DNA of 64,000 bases from NCBI GenBank assembly GCA_047602185.1, contig JASGHY010000001.1, positions 6,696,001-6,760,000 on the forward strand, given 5' to 3'. Below are positions 1 through 9,045 of the stretch, piece after piece. Source of the stretch: PMP191F sp047602185. GTDB lineage: Bacteria; Bacteroidota; Bacteroidia; Chitinophagales; Chitinophagaceae. The position numbers and the translations under genes were made by a program. Within the stretch, counting starts at the first letter, position 1; every line of letters starts with the position of its first letter. Below the pieces are notes generated by a model. That model did not search any database, had not been told where the DNA came from, and was given only the letters and a program-made list of their open reading frames with translations.

Positions 1-816
1 GATATTACCCAGAACCTTACGCCCTGGCAGAAAGTACAGTTAAGCCGTCACCCGGACCGCCCTTATACTCTGAAGTATATTGAGAAAATGACCACTGATT
101 TTGTGGAACTTTATGGTGATCGTAATGTAAAAGACGATAAAGCCATGGTTGGTGGCTTTGCCTCCCTTGATGGACAAACAGTAATGTTTATTGGCCAGCA
201 GAAAGGCATTAACACCAAGGCCCGCCAGCTCCGCAATTTTGGTATGGCGAATCCCGAAGGCTACCGTAAGGCTCTCCGCCTGATGAAACTGGCAGAGAAA
301 TTTAATAAGCCTGTGGTTACTTTAATTGATACGCCTGGTGCCTATCCCGGTCTTGAGGCCGAGGAAAGAGGCCAGGGTGAAGCCATTGCCCGCAATATCT
401 ATGAAATGATGCGTCTTAAAGTGCCTGTTATCTGCGTGGTGATTGGTGAAGGTGCATCGGGTGGTGCGTTGGGGATTGGTGTAGGTGATCGTGTATTTAT
501 GCTTGAAAACTCATGGTACACTGTTATTTCGCCGGAGAACTGTAGTTCTATCTTGTGGAGAAGCTGGGCCCAGAAGGAGAAAGCTGCCGAGCAACTGAAG
601 CTGACACCTGATTATATGCACCAGTTTGGCCTGATTGACCAGATCGTTCCCGAACCACTGGGTGGCGCTCACTGGGATTATAACGAAGCTGCTTCTAAAT
701 TGAAGCCTTTCCTGCTGGATACCATTGCAGAGCTGTGGAAATATTCACCGCAGGAGCGTGTTAAAATGCGCATTGAGAAGTTCAATAAAATGGGCTTCTG
801 GAATGAAGTTGCGTGA
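1..816 (+). CDS. accA: Acetyl-CoA carboxylase carboxyltransferase subunit alpha (5' truncated by window edge)
   Basis: The frame is open from base 1 with no start, giving the last 271 residues; the family is usually about 315-320 residues, so some 45 are missing upstream. With AccD it forms the cytoplasmic carboxyltransferase that moves the carboxyl group from biotinylated carrier protein to acetyl-CoA, the first step of fatty-acid synthesis. Visible family signatures are RPYTLKYIE near the left edge, the DTPGAYPGLEAEERGQGEA block, the glycine-rich GEGASGGALGIG turn and SPENCSSILWR. Nothing suggests damage; the C terminus is complete and followed by a clear terminator. Family assignment is near certain. 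Confidence 0.96.
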   Translation, partial: DITQNLTPWQKVQLSRHPDRPYTLKYIEKMTTDFVELYGDRNVKDDKAMVGGFASLDGQTVMFIGQQKGINTKARQLRNFGMANPEGYRKALRLMKLAEKFNKPVVTLIDTPGAYPGLEAEERGQGEAIARNIYEMMRLKVPVICVVIGEGASGGALGIGVGDRVFMLENSWYTVISPENCSSILWRSWAQKEKAAEQLKLTPDYMHQFGLIDQIVPEPLGGAHWDYNEAASKLKPFLLDTIAELWKYSPQERVKMRIEKFNKMGFWNEVA

Positions 817-973
817 TAAACCACTTAATCGGCGCTAAAAAATTTGGAAGCAATATAATTGCTGACTATTTTTGGACTTCTATGTTACTGATAAAGAAAA
901 ATACAAAGCGTTCCAAGAAACACTCCAATTGTTGGGAAGGTTAAGGACTGTTTTGTATGTCTGAATATAATTA

Positions 974-1008
974 AAAAGCCTTCCTTACCGGGAAGGCTTT
1001 TGTTTTTT
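974..1008 (+). terminator. Rho-independent terminator after accA
   Basis: AAAAGCCTTCC and GGAAGGCTTTT form an 11-bp stem around a TTACC-type loop, followed by a run of T. It separates accA from dapA. Confidence 0.85.
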
Positions 1009-1061
1009 GAATTGTTTTGAGCAGGAATTGTCATCGTAAACTTTTAAAACTATAACACAAA

Positions 1062-1940
1062 ATGTCTCTCAGGCAAACGTTAAGAGGTACGGGTGTGGCG
1101 CTGGTTACACCATTCACGGCAAATTTTGAAATTGATTTTGACGCATTGGGCGGCGTCATTGATGCTGTTATTAAAGGTGGTGTTGAATATGTTGTTACAT
1201 TAGGTACCACCGGCGAAACACCTACCCTGAGTAAGGATGAAAAGATTGCTATTGTTAATTTCACTTACGATAAGGTTGCCGGCCGTGTACCTGTTGTAGT
1301 AGGCATTGGTGGCAACGATACGCATTCCCTGATTGAAGACCTGAAGACATTTCCTCTCGATAAAGCAGTAGCTGTATTAAGTGCCAGCCCTTATTATAAT
1401 AAACCTTCACAGGAAGGTATTTACCAGCATTATAAATTGCTGGCAGAAGCATCTCCCAAACCTATTTTGCTATACAATGTACCCGGAAGAACCGGCAGGA
1501 ACATGACTGCTGCTACTACGCTGCGTTTGGCTGAACTGCCCAATATTGCCGGTATTAAGGAAGCCAGTGGAGATATGGGACAATGTATCCAGATCCTGCG
1601 CGATCGTCCAAAAGATTTCCTGGTAGTGAGTGGCGATGATGCATTGACATTGCCACAGATTGCCTGTGGTATGGATGGTGTGATCAGCGTGGCTGCGAAT
1701 TCTGTTACAAGAACATTTACTGATATGGTGCGTCATTGCCTGGCAGGAGACTTTGCCGCTGCAAAGGCACTGAACGATACCTTGATTGATGCTTACGATC
1801 TGATGTTTGCGGAGAACAACCCTGCCGGTGTGAAAGCATTTATGACGGAGCAAAAACTGCTCAGTAACTATCTCCGTTTGCCTATGTTGCCATTAAGTGA
1901 AGGCTTGCATCAGCAGGTAAAAGCCTATTTGAAGAAATAA
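1062..1940 (+). CDS. dapA: 4-hydroxy-tetrahydrodipicolinate synthase
   Basis: Condenses pyruvate with aspartate-4-semialdehyde in the diaminopimelate/lysine pathway, in the cytoplasm. The 292-residue length is normal for this TIM-barrel aldolase. Seen in the sequence: GTTGET at 48-53 (substrate-carboxylate binding), Tyr138 in YNVPGRTG (proton relay) and Lys166 in GIKEASGD (Schiff-base lysine). The ATG at 1062 gives a standard N terminus and lies about 54 bp after the accA terminator, so dapA has its own promoter. Ends in a terminator at 2032. Other lyases of this superfamily (NanA, KDG aldolase) are less likely because the GTTGET motif and Arg144 of the PGRTG block fit DapA. Confidence 0.95.
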   Translation: MSLRQTLRGTGVALVTPFTANFEIDFDALGGVIDAVIKGGVEYVVTLGTTGETPTLSKDEKIAIVNFTYDKVAGRVPVVVGIGGNDTHSLIEDLKTFPLDKAVAVLSASPYYNKPSQEGIYQHYKLLAEASPKPILLYNVPGRTGRNMTAATTLRLAELPNIAGIKEASGDMGQCIQILRDRPKDFLVVSGDDALTLPQIACGMDGVISVAANSVTRTFTDMVRHCLAGDFAAAKALNDTLIDAYDLMFAENNPAGVKAFMTEQKLLSNYLRLPMLPLSEGLHQQVKAYLKK

Positions 1941-1998
1941 GAGATAATTCTGAATACCTACCCGGTTGTCCTTTGTAAATGTGAGCCCGGGTGCTGGT

Positions 1999-2060
1999 CT
2001 CCGGCTAAGCCGGGAGACAAAAAAAGTAAGGGCCCTGGTTAAGTCCAGGGCTTTTTTGTT
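1999..2060 (+). terminator. dapA terminator with preceding hairpin
   Basis: GCCCTGG (2032-2038) pairs with CCAGGGC (2045-2051) and is followed by TTTTTT. Directly upstream, TCTCCGGCTAAGCCGGGAGA (1999-2018) forms a second GC-rich hairpin without a T run. Confidence 0.8.
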
Positions 2061-2127
2061 TTGTATGTGTTGGGATAGATCAGAATGCTACCAGGTATTG
2101 CACCATAAGCATAATTAATAAATAACC

Positions 2128-2175
2128 TGACTCTCCGGATATAGGCAGGTTTACTTTCCTATATGTGGGGAGTCA
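2128..2175. repeat. Long imperfect inverted repeat in the dapA-TMEM175 gap
   Basis: TGACTCTCCGGATATAGG (2128-2145) matches the reverse complement of CCTATATGTGGGGAGTCA (2158-2175) at 15 of 18 positions. A related string, TAATCTGACTCTCCG, occurs at about 9841-9855 after the SDR gene, so this may be a fragment of an interspersed element. The rest of the 1941-2259 gap holds only the hairpins listed. Confidence 0.5.
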
Positions 2176-2185
2176 GAATAAATAA

Positions 2186-2211
2186 AAGGCTCTGAATTGC
2201 TTCAGAGCCTT
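2186..2211 (-). terminator. Terminator for the TMEM175-like gene
   Basis: AAGGCTCTGAA (2186-2196) and TTCAGAGCCTT (2201-2211) form an 11-bp perfect stem. On the minus strand it is followed by TTTATTTATT, so it fits the end of the gene at 2260-2928. Confidence 0.7.
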
Positions 2212-2259
2212 CTTATAACCAGTGTTTTTTATTATCGCAGGCCATCAAGGGCCCTGTAT

Positions 2260-2928
2260 TTATTCGAGGTAACCTTTTATGTCTTCAGGGTAACGTTTGG
2301 AAAAATAGAAGTTAATAAAGTAAATTATTAACGGGGCCAGGAGCGGTATAATATAAGCCATGCCGGAACTTATGAAGGACAGGAGCAAGGCAAAAGCAAA
2401 TATGCCCGGAATGACAAGCGCCCTTGTAACGTTATACTTGTAAATGATCTTGGTGAGGCCTTCTGATAAGCCATTTTTGGGTTGATAAACCATTCTCCAC
2501 AAGCGGAAGATGAAAAGACCAGCCAGCAGGATGTTGGCAGCGTAGATCAGTAAAGGAAGCTTTAGGGATGAATTATAGTACTCACTGAAAAATGCGGTAC
2601 TGAACGGCATTACAACGATGGGTAACATAAATAACAGGTTTCCCCAAAGTAATTTCTGGTTGACCCTGACAATGAACTTGAATAACCGGTGATGTGTAAG
2701 CCAGTACACGCCGATAACCAGGAAACTAATAAAGAAGCCAATAAACTCAGGCAGCAGGTGACCCAGGGCTTTCCAGAGTTCGTGGTCATTTACTTCGCTT
2801 CCTTCCAGTACCGGAACCTTTATTTCAATGATCAGTAATGTAATGGCTATTGCAAATATAGCATCGCTGAATAAGGCTATCCTGTCCAGTTGAAATTTGT
2901 TTTTTTCGGCTTGTAGGTGCTGTTCCAT
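2260..2928 (-). CDS. TMEM175-family (DUF1211) potassium-channel-like membrane protein
   Basis: A 222-residue integral membrane protein. The first helix carries the family signature FSDAIFAIAIT (about residues 20-30), preceded by LDRIAL; in TMEM175 channels the FSD motif lines the pore. About six hydrophobic segments follow, the usual bacterial number, with a basic C-terminal tail. Bacterial members conduct K+ as tetramers. The ATG at 2928 gives a short polar N terminus (MEQHLQAEK) and no closer start exists. It stands alone; its physiological role here cannot be inferred from neighbours. Confidence 0.85.
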   Translation of the reverse strand: MEQHLQAEKNKFQLDRIALFSDAIFAIAITLLIIEIKVPVLEGSEVNDHELWKALGHLLPEFIGFFISFLVIGVYWLTHHRLFKFIVRVNQKLLWGNLLFMLPIVVMPFSTAFFSEYYNSSLKLPLLIYAANILLAGLFIFRLWRMVYQPKNGLSEGLTKIIYKYNVTRALVIPGIFAFALLLSFISSGMAYIIPLLAPLIIYFINFYFSKRYPEDIKGYLE

Positions 2929-3096
2929 CTAGGCGATTTTAAGTCTTGCAGGAAAAATAAGTATAATATCGAAAATAATGGAAGCAAATATCCGGCAAGC
3001 TTTGCAGAATATAAAGTTCTTATCGTGTAAATGTGTTTAAGGAATACAGTATTAAATAAAGAAGAATATTCATACACTTTTCATCATTCAGGAATA

Positions 3097-3138
3097 AATG
3101 TCGTTGAATTAGGTGGCTGGTGAAGATACCCGCCACGG
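3097..3138. repeat. Interspersed hairpin repeat, copy 1
   Basis: AATGTCGTT, then a short AT spacer, then GTGGCTGGTGAAGATACCCGCCAC. The same arrangement occurs at 5150-5189 with a perfect stem. In this copy the stem has two mismatches, so it is a decayed member of the same element. Confidence 0.65.
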
Positions 3139-3204
3139 TGCGGCCCAGGAAATTGTTATTGGTATTTCCATGAAATGATAGATAAAAATAATGGTAGTTC
3201 AGGT

Positions 3205-3825
3205 TTATTCCTCGTCCCCGTTATCTTCCCATCCTCCGTTTACGCCATCAATTGCTGCATGAAATTTTGCTACAAATCCATCGTCAACCCCATATTCGCT
3301 GAACTTCTTTACAGCCCAATCAAAAACTGTTATTCCAAATCCTGTTTCTTTATGAACTATAATTGAATGAAAGTATGGATAGGAATATAACCAATCGAAC
3401 CCTTCGATTTGTTTAAACAGATGACCAAGCATTACTCCAAACTCACAAACAGTTACGAGGTAACAATTTGAAAAGTCTTCAGGATCGCTTTGTTTTATTA
3501 ATTCAGCTATTCTTTTTCTGTCATAGTATTTATCAACGGCATCAAGAACACTGAGGTCGAGTTTGTCTGCCGGGATAATATTTTGAAAATCATCCAAGGC
3601 TGCTTCTACCATTGTTTCGTTGATGAATTTCTTGATGTCCTCAAGAGTATCCGGAGCTAAATATTGAATATTGTCCAGATCTAATGGCTCCCCTTCAAAT
3701 GCAGCTATCTGGTACATATCTGGCCTGGTCATTTCAGGTCTTTCATTTTCAGGATACCAGGGGCTGAGATACTTTTTAAATAAGCCGTCGCAATCCGGAA
3801 GTTTCTTTTTAAAAGGATTAAACAT
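3205..3825 (-). CDS. Hypothetical protein, 206 residues, paired with the next gene
   Basis: Family not recognised. An acidic, soluble, mixed alpha/beta protein without signal peptide or membrane segment. The chosen start (MFNPFKKK) is typical for small cytoplasmic proteins; an in-frame ATG at 3876 would add 17 residues of atypical composition and is only 10 bp from the upstream stop, so either start is possible. The C terminus (GGWEDNGDEE) is strongly acidic. Together with 3887-4495 it forms a two-gene minus-strand unit. Small acidic pairs of this kind are often immunity-type or accessory genes in Bacteroidota, but nothing here proves that. Confidence 0.7.
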   Translation of the reverse strand: MFNPFKKKLPDCDGLFKKYLSPWYPENERPEMTRPDMYQIAAFEGEPLDLDNIQYLAPDTLEDIKKFINETMVEAALDDFQNIIPADKLDLSVLDAVDKYYDRKRIAELIKQSDPEDFSNCYLVTVCEFGVMLGHLFKQIEGFDWLYSYPYFHSIIVHKETGFGITVFDWAVKKFSEYGVDDGFVAKFHAAIDGVNGGWEDNGDEE

Positions 3826-3886
3826 AGTTGGGTGTTTAGTAAAATGGTTTGGTGATGATATTGCAATTTTCAGCATTGACTATTTC

Positions 3887-4495
3887 TCAATTGAGGGCAC
3901 AAGGTCTGCCTTTCTTTATTGCTTCGTAGGCTGCAGGAAATGCAAAGACTTCTTTTCTACCATTGAGGTTATTGCACCTGGGGATCTGTGGGCCAAACTT
4001 CTTTAATGCCCGCCTGAGCTTATTCCAAAATTGTTCCGTTAACGGAGCTGCAGCATTGCCTGCCATTTTGTAATGGTTGCCAATCCACCCGAAGCCTGAT
4101 ATTCTTATTTCATTATCATGCGGGAGTTTTATTTCAAGGTGTATTACACCCGGATGTCCGGCTCCAAAGTAAGGTAATCGTGCATTTCTGCCGGTTATAT
4201 TCTCTGTCCAGCCAAGCCATGGATTATCAATTTTGTCATCTTTGTTTGCAGCAAGTAAGGGCAATGGTCCGGATGGAACATGCCAGAGGTTGTATTCGGC
4301 ATAATGAGGCATTGCGAAGTTGTGCTTATTGCCAAAATTTTGTTTTCCGATATCAGCAATAATAGAATGTTCCTTTTGGGCGATCCATTCTTTGTGCCCG
4401 TTTGAAACAAGGAATGCGATCTCTTCCTCCTGGTTGAGCCAATGGTTCAACAGCTCAACATCTTTGTCTAATAAATACATTGAGATCCATGCCAT
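3887..4495 (-). CDS. Hypothetical protein, 202 residues
   Basis: Family not recognised. Begins with a conserved-looking block (LLDKDVELLNHWLNQEEEIAFLVSNG, about residues 8-33) followed by an AEYNLWHVPSGPLPLL segment and a central FGAGHPGVIHLEI strand region; the last 60 residues are basic (FWNKLRRALKKFGPQIP). No signal peptide or membrane helix. Its stop lies 10-60 bp before the next gene, depending on which start is used there, so the two are probably co-transcribed. Function unknown; confidence refers to it being a real gene. Confidence 0.7.
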   Translation of the reverse strand: MAWISMYLLDKDVELLNHWLNQEEEIAFLVSNGHKEWIAQKEHSIIADIGKQNFGNKHNFAMPHYAEYNLWHVPSGPLPLLAANKDDKIDNPWLGWTENITGRNARLPYFGAGHPGVIHLEIKLPHDNEIRISGFGWIGNHYKMAGNAAAPLTEQFWNKLRRALKKFGPQIPRCNNLNGRKEVFAFPAAYEAIKKGRPCALN

Positions 4496-4520
4496 AACGT
4501 AATGTTAGATAGATATTATT

Positions 4521-4730
4521 TTAATCCTTCTCCCATTTCCTTTTGCCTGAACCATTCTCCCTGACTACAGCCCAGTCATTTTCTGTTGCCATTGCAAGCA
4601 GCCTTTTTCTCAACTTCTTTGGATATAATATTTTCCTGTAGGTCTTGCAATAGCTATATGATGAATAGGTATCGCATTTACTGGTCAGAGTAAGAGAAAT
4701 GAATACTCTACAAAATAGAAATTTTTGCAC
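4521..4730 (-). CDS. Possible gene remnant, 69 residues
   Basis: A short frame ending 25 bp before the start of the 202-residue gene. Its C-terminal 30 residues (KKLRKRLLAMATENDWAVV followed by a basic tail) look like real coding sequence with a helix and strand, while the first 30 residues are Cys/Ser/Tyr-rich and look random. This is what the 3' end of a deleted gene would look like. The helix then W-x-V-V-R pattern loosely resembles HicA-type folds, but that is only an impression. It may equally be chance. Confidence 0.25.
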   Translation of the reverse strand: MQKFLFCRVFISLTLTSKCDTYSSYSYCKTYRKILYPKKLRKRLLAMATENDWAVVRENGSGKRKWEKD

Positions 4731-5017
4731 GTAGGTCGAAACTATTTATAGCTATTTCGGGTAGCGTTTTTTTTTTAAAAATCTGTGAGGATCTATTTTG
4801 CTTTTATATCAAAAGCATGTACAAACAGAAGAATAACCTACCAGGAACCTAAGGTAAATCAAAGGTAAACCTAAGGTCGATCTATGGTAAAAGCGTATTT
4901 CATAAAAAAGGTATCATTGGTCTATAGATTAAGGGGAGAGAATAGGAAATTATGCCTCAATATCTTTGAATTAAGAAAGGACCACAAAATAACCTCCTGT
5001 TTAATGAGCGTGTCGAG

Positions 5018-5065
5018 GCTCCGGTAGGAAGCCTCCGGTGCCTTACGGGAAGCTCCTACCGGAGC
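5018..5065. repeat. 12-bp inverted repeat
   Basis: GCTCCGGTAGGA (5018-5029) and TCCTACCGGAGC (5054-5065) are perfect reverse complements around a 24-base loop. There is no T run, so it is unlikely to be a simple terminator. Confidence 0.6.
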
Positions 5066-5121
5066 TGAATACCTTTAAAATTGATTTTCTATAAACAGGT
5101 AGCTCCTCCGGAGCTTAATTC

Positions 5122-5189
5122 AACGACATTGAATTATGAATAAGTAATCAATGTCGTTAGTTAGTGGCTGGTGAAGACACCAGCCACGG
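5122..5189. repeat. Nested palindromes and interspersed hairpin repeat, copy 2
   Basis: AACGACATTGA (5122-5132) and TCAATGTCGTT (5148-5158) are perfect inverted repeats. Immediately after them GTGGCTGGTG (5164-5173), an AAGA tetraloop and CACCAGCCAC (5178-5187) form a perfect 10-bp stem. The portion 5150-5189 is repeated at 3097-3138. Confidence 0.75.
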
Positions 5190-5790
5190 GCATATCCCCG
5201 GCGGGTGGGGAGGTGCCGTGGCGGATGTTCTTTTCCCCCCTGTCCTAAAGAACAGGGCAAGAACAATGGATAATAATATCTTATTCAAATCATATCTGTT
5301 TACCGGCTAAAGCCGGGCATTGTATTGTCTATCGATCGATGAAGTATATAAAACGTAAATACTCAGGAGAAGTAGGACCTATGATTGTTGTTGTTTACTT
5401 ATACAGATCAGCTCTGCCTTTACCTGGGGTAGGCTTTACTTGCTATTAGCACTACTTATGCTAAGAACTTTGAGAAATTTAAAGAGTGGCAGGGCGGTTT
5501 AAACCATAGATGATTTCCAATAGTATAGGCATTTTATGATCGCTAAATTCCAAAATCCGGAACATTTAGGGCTTTTGTAATTGGTTAACCATTTTTAGAT
5601 AAAAAGATGGTGTTTAGCCAACGCTTTGGTGTATTTTACTGTATATATGTAATATTGCCCCGGTTCCCCCCGATATCCCTGTAAAATCACTACCCCGGGA
5701 CAAGAGATTTTCTGGAACTTGAACTGAATTTGTTCCCTGGCAATGAGCCCGTTATCCTGTGTATAGCCAGATTTTTTAATGTACCGGTAT

Positions 5791-8241
5791 ATGAAGTGTA
5801 AAGTGTTCAGGCATTTATTGTTATGCTGTGTGATGGTAGTTACAGGACTGTCTGTAACAGCACAATCACAAACCTGCCCCGTGAATATCAATTTTGCTAC
5901 AGGTGATCTGAGTAACTGGTCTGCATCGACTGGCCTGGTTAACAGAACTACCCAAAGCTACCCGGCACCCAATAATGGCGTGTCTGTTATCCCTGAGTAC
6001 AGTCTTGGAGTTACCGGCATCCAGGTAATTACTACTTCGAGTACCGATCTTTATGGTAGTTTCCCCACAATTCCTACCATTAACGGGTATTCTTATAATT
6101 ATTCAATTAAGTTAGGATCTACAGCGACCTCGTACGACCTAGGTGGCGGCAATAACCCCGGTGGTTTTACAAGATCTGTTACTTATACCATCAATGTACC
6201 GGCAGGGTCTGCTTCAGAACCATATACTATGACCTATGCTTATGCCCTGGTATTGGAGAATGGTACCCATAATTCCAGCGAACAGCCATTGTTTGAGGCT
6301 ACGCTTAATACGCCTGACAGTGTTATTACCTGTGCTTCTCCACAATACTACCTGCCTACTTTTAATAATGCCGGTGGTGGTGGCGCGGGTGGTGGTAGCT
6401 CCACCGGCGCTACGCTTGATACTGCTACTGCTCTTGCGCAGGGATTTATCAATAGCCCTGTATTATTCTTATCGCACTCAGGGCAGGGAAACAACAATGG
6501 TACATACCTGCGTGATGTATGGACGAAGAACTGGACGGAGGTAACATTTGATCTGTCGGCTTACAGGGGCAGGCAGGTTACAATTACGTTCCAGGCTAAT
6601 AACTGTACTCCCGGAGCACACTTTGCCTACGCCTATGTAGCCTTACGTAACAGTTGTGCCGGCCTGGAGATCAGCGGACCGGTAACAGCCTGCGCCAACG
6701 GAACTTTTACCTATTCAATACCGGCTCTTGCCAATGCCGTTTACAGTTGGGAAGTGCCTACCGGCTGGACCATCAATTCCGGTGCAGGTACCAATTCTAT
6801 CAATGTAACAGCGGGAACAGGTGGTGGTAATATTGTAGCTCATGAGATCAATGGTTGTGCTAATTTACGCGATACCATTACTGTTAGCAGTATGCCGCCT
6901 ACGGTGCCAGGGCAGGTAACGGGAGATAATGAAGTCTGTACCGGCATCAATAGTTCATTACTTACGTTGGGTGGACAAACAGGTAGTGTGATCACCTGGC
7001 TATCTTCACCGGATGGCGTTAGCTGGACACCTGTTGCCAATACCACTACAAGCTATACAGCACAAAATCTTACAACAACAACATTGTTTGCCGCGATAGT
7101 ACAGAACGGCAATACCTGCAGGGCTGATACCAGCGGACGTGCTGTGGTAACTGTTGATCCGAAAAGTGCAGGAGGCTCATTGAGCCCGCAAAACAGCAGT
7201 TTCTGTACCGGGCAAACGGTGAGTGCCTTACTGACACTGGGGGGCAGCACCGGTAGCGTAGTAAACTGGCAATCCTCGCTTGATAATAGTAGCTGGAGCA
7301 ATTTTGCACCCGCTAATACTGCAACAACTTATTCAGTAAACGGGGTAACGACTACTACCTATTACCGGACCATTGTAAAAAGTGGCGTATGTGCTGCTGA
7401 TACCAGTAATATTGCTACTGTGAATTACGTAAACGTTCCGTTCCCGGCTGCTACTTACAATCCTGCGGATGCAACGATCTGTCACGGAGATTCATTATTG
7501 CTGAATGCTACTATTACCATTGGTACCAGTTATTCATGGACACCTGTTGCAACACTCACGAACCAGGGTGACGGAACTATTCCATATCTGCCGCTGGGAT
7601 TGCAACCTTTGGCTAAGCCGGCTTCGACAACCAACTATGTATTGTCAGTATTTAATGCAGGTTGCCCTAATGTGCTGAAGGATACTTTTCATATAGTGGT
7701 TACAGCTCCTATTATTGTATCTGCGGGCAATGATACATCTGTGGTAGTGGGTCAGCCACTCCAGTTGAATGCAACAGTGAATGATCCTGCTGCCAATCTT
7801 TTTACATGGACACCTGCTACCGGTTTGAGCGCTACCAATATTGCTAATCCTGTTGCGATACTTACAGCGGCGAGCTCACCATACATCACTTATACAATAA
7901 AAGCTGCCAATGGTGATGGTTGTTTTGGAACAGATGATATTACGGTGAAAGTGTTCCAGACCATGCCTGATATTTTTGTGCCGAATGCATTTACGCCCAA
8001 TGGCGACGGTAAAAATGATGTGATACGTCCTATTTACGTAGGCATCAGCCAGGTGAACTTCTTCCGTTTGTATAACCGCTGGGGGCAACTGGTTTTCAGC
8101 ACTACACAGACCACTAAGGGTTGGGATGGAACCCTGGGCGGTGTACAGCAATCTTCGGGCACCTTTGTATACATGGTGCAGGGAGTTGATTATACCGGTC
8201 GTGTGATCAGTAAACGTGGTACCGTGATATTGGTGCGTTAA
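5791..8241 (+). CDS. Secreted Ig-like repeat protein with type IX secretion type B C-terminal domain
   Basis: An 816-residue exported protein. The chosen ATG at 5791 gives a clean signal peptide (MKCKVFRHLLLCC...SVTAQ); an ATG four codons earlier is possible. The N-terminal third is a jelly-roll-like region with a glycine-rich insert at about 6376-6405. Two tandem Ig-like repeats follow (about 6904-7155 and 7156-7430), each with LLTLGG-x-TGSV, then W-x-SS-x-D and ending A-x-VTV/ATVNY. The last ~90 residues (from FVPNAFTPNGDGKND through NRWGQLVF and GWDGT to the terminal KRGTVILVR) are the gliding-motility-associated / T9SS type B sorting domain. The protein is therefore carried across the outer membrane by the type IX system and exposed or released. 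Ligand unknown. Confidence 0.88.
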   Translation: MKCKVFRHLLLCCVMVVTGLSVTAQSQTCPVNINFATGDLSNWSASTGLVNRTTQSYPAPNNGVSVIPEYSLGVTGIQVITTSSTDLYGSFPTIPTINGYSYNYSIKLGSTATSYDLGGGNNPGGFTRSVTYTINVPAGSASEPYTMTYAYALVLENGTHNSSEQPLFEATLNTPDSVITCASPQYYLPTFNNAGGGGAGGGSSTGATLDTATALAQGFINSPVLFLSHSGQGNNNGTYLRDVWTKNWTEVTFDLSAYRGRQVTITFQANNCTPGAHFAYAYVALRNSCAGLEISGPVTACANGTFTYSIPALANAVYSWEVPTGWTINSGAGTNSINVTAGTGGGNIVAHEINGCANLRDTITVSSMPPTVPGQVTGDNEVCTGINSSLLTLGGQTGSVITWLSSPDGVSWTPVANTTTSYTAQNLTTTTLFAAIVQNGNTCRADTSGRAVVTVDPKSAGGSLSPQNSSFCTGQTVSALLTLGGSTGSVVNWQSSLDNSSWSNFAPANTATTYSVNGVTTTTYYRTIVKSGVCAADTSNIATVNYVNVPFPAATYNPADATICHGDSLLLNATITIGTSYSWTPVATLTNQGDGTIPYLPLGLQPLAKPASTTNYVLSVFNAGCPNVLKDTFHIVVTAPIIVSAGNDTSVVVGQPLQLNATVNDPAANLFTWTPATGLSATNIANPVAILTAASSPYITYTIKAANGDGCFGTDDITVKVFQTMPDIFVPNAFTPNGDGKNDVIRPIYVGISQVNFFRLYNRWGQLVFSTTQTTKGWDGTLGGVQQSSGTFVYMVQGVDYTGRVISKRGTVILVR

Positions 8242-8255
8242 AGAGAGTTGAGGAT

Positions 8256-8861
8256 TTACATTTTCTTCATATAATCTGCAATATCTTTTTCCTGCGAATG
8301 GGAGCTCTGTTCAAGATGTTGAACAATCCTGTCGCGTTCGGCCTGGGTCCTGTTCTGGCTTAGTTTCTGTTTGCCCTGCAGATCTGTTACTTCTATCTGG
8401 AAGGCTACAATACCTTTCAGCATACCGGTTCTAAATCTATCCGGTAAGCTTTTCCATTGTTGCAGATAGCTTTCTTCGTAGAATGAGATCATTTGCTCAA
8501 TGAGCCTGAGCTTGTGATCATCTTCTTCAATAATCCTTGCTTTGCCATACGCATGTACTGCAACATAGTTCCATGTAGGGACGCTTTCTTCTTTGTCGTA
8601 GTGAACAGGTGAAATGTATGCGTGTGGTTCGGAAAAGATCACCAGGGAGATATTGTTTTCAATGTAACTGGCCTGTTCATTGGCTTTTGCAAAATGAGCC
8701 GTTAATATAAGTTTATCGGCACCGGCATCTACCATAAATGGCAGTTGGGTAGCAATGGGAATATCGTCTTTATTGGTGATAATGGTAGCAAAACTGTATT
8801 GCTTCATGAAAGCAATTTTGTCTGCATCATTTGTGAATTCAAATGCTTTTGGAATATACAT
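8256..8861 (-). CDS. PaiB-like FMN-binding protein (FMN_bind_2)
   Basis: A 201-residue cytoplasmic flavin-binding split-barrel protein. Family features are the N terminus MYIPKAFEF-x-D, the strand region ATIITNKDDIPIATQLPF, W-N-YVAVHAYGKARII in the middle and the KLSQNRTQAERDRIVQHLE block near the C terminus. In Bacillus, PaiB is linked to repression of sporulation and protease genes, but most members are simply FMN-binding proteins with poorly known roles, and regulation of transcription should not be assumed here. Convergent with the T9SS cargo gene, 14 bp apart. Confidence 0.85.
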   Translation of the reverse strand: MYIPKAFEFTNDADKIAFMKQYSFATIITNKDDIPIATQLPFMVDAGADKLILTAHFAKANEQASYIENNISLVIFSEPHAYISPVHYDKEESVPTWNYVAVHAYGKARIIEEDDHKLRLIEQMISFYEESYLQQWKSLPDRFRTGMLKGIVAFQIEVTDLQGKQKLSQNRTQAERDRIVQHLEQSSHSQEKDIADYMKKM

Positions 8862-9045
8862 GGCTATGTTCCGGTTTTATTGTTGCATGGTTGTACAAAT
8901 ATGAAAGTTTATTTTATTAAAAGGTTAAACGAGTGAATAAGATTTGCCGCAAAGGGCGGTTTTATAATATTAAGCCTGTATTAAAAGCACCTGTTTTGTC
9001 AACCATATGGACTGGTAAGCTGTTGATAATTAAAAATGAATGTAT

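Larger units (their letters stand above)
4740..5778. other. Gene-poor stretch with several inverted repeats
   Basis: About 1 kb with no convincing coding frame. It contains two AACCTAAGGT strings 23 bp apart (about 4853 and 4876), a 12-bp inverted repeat at 5018-5065, a GCTCCTCCGGAGC near-palindrome at 5102-5114 and the nested palindromes at 5122-5189. GC content varies sharply along it. It looks like accumulated intergenic elements or a site of past deletion. Confidence 0.6.
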
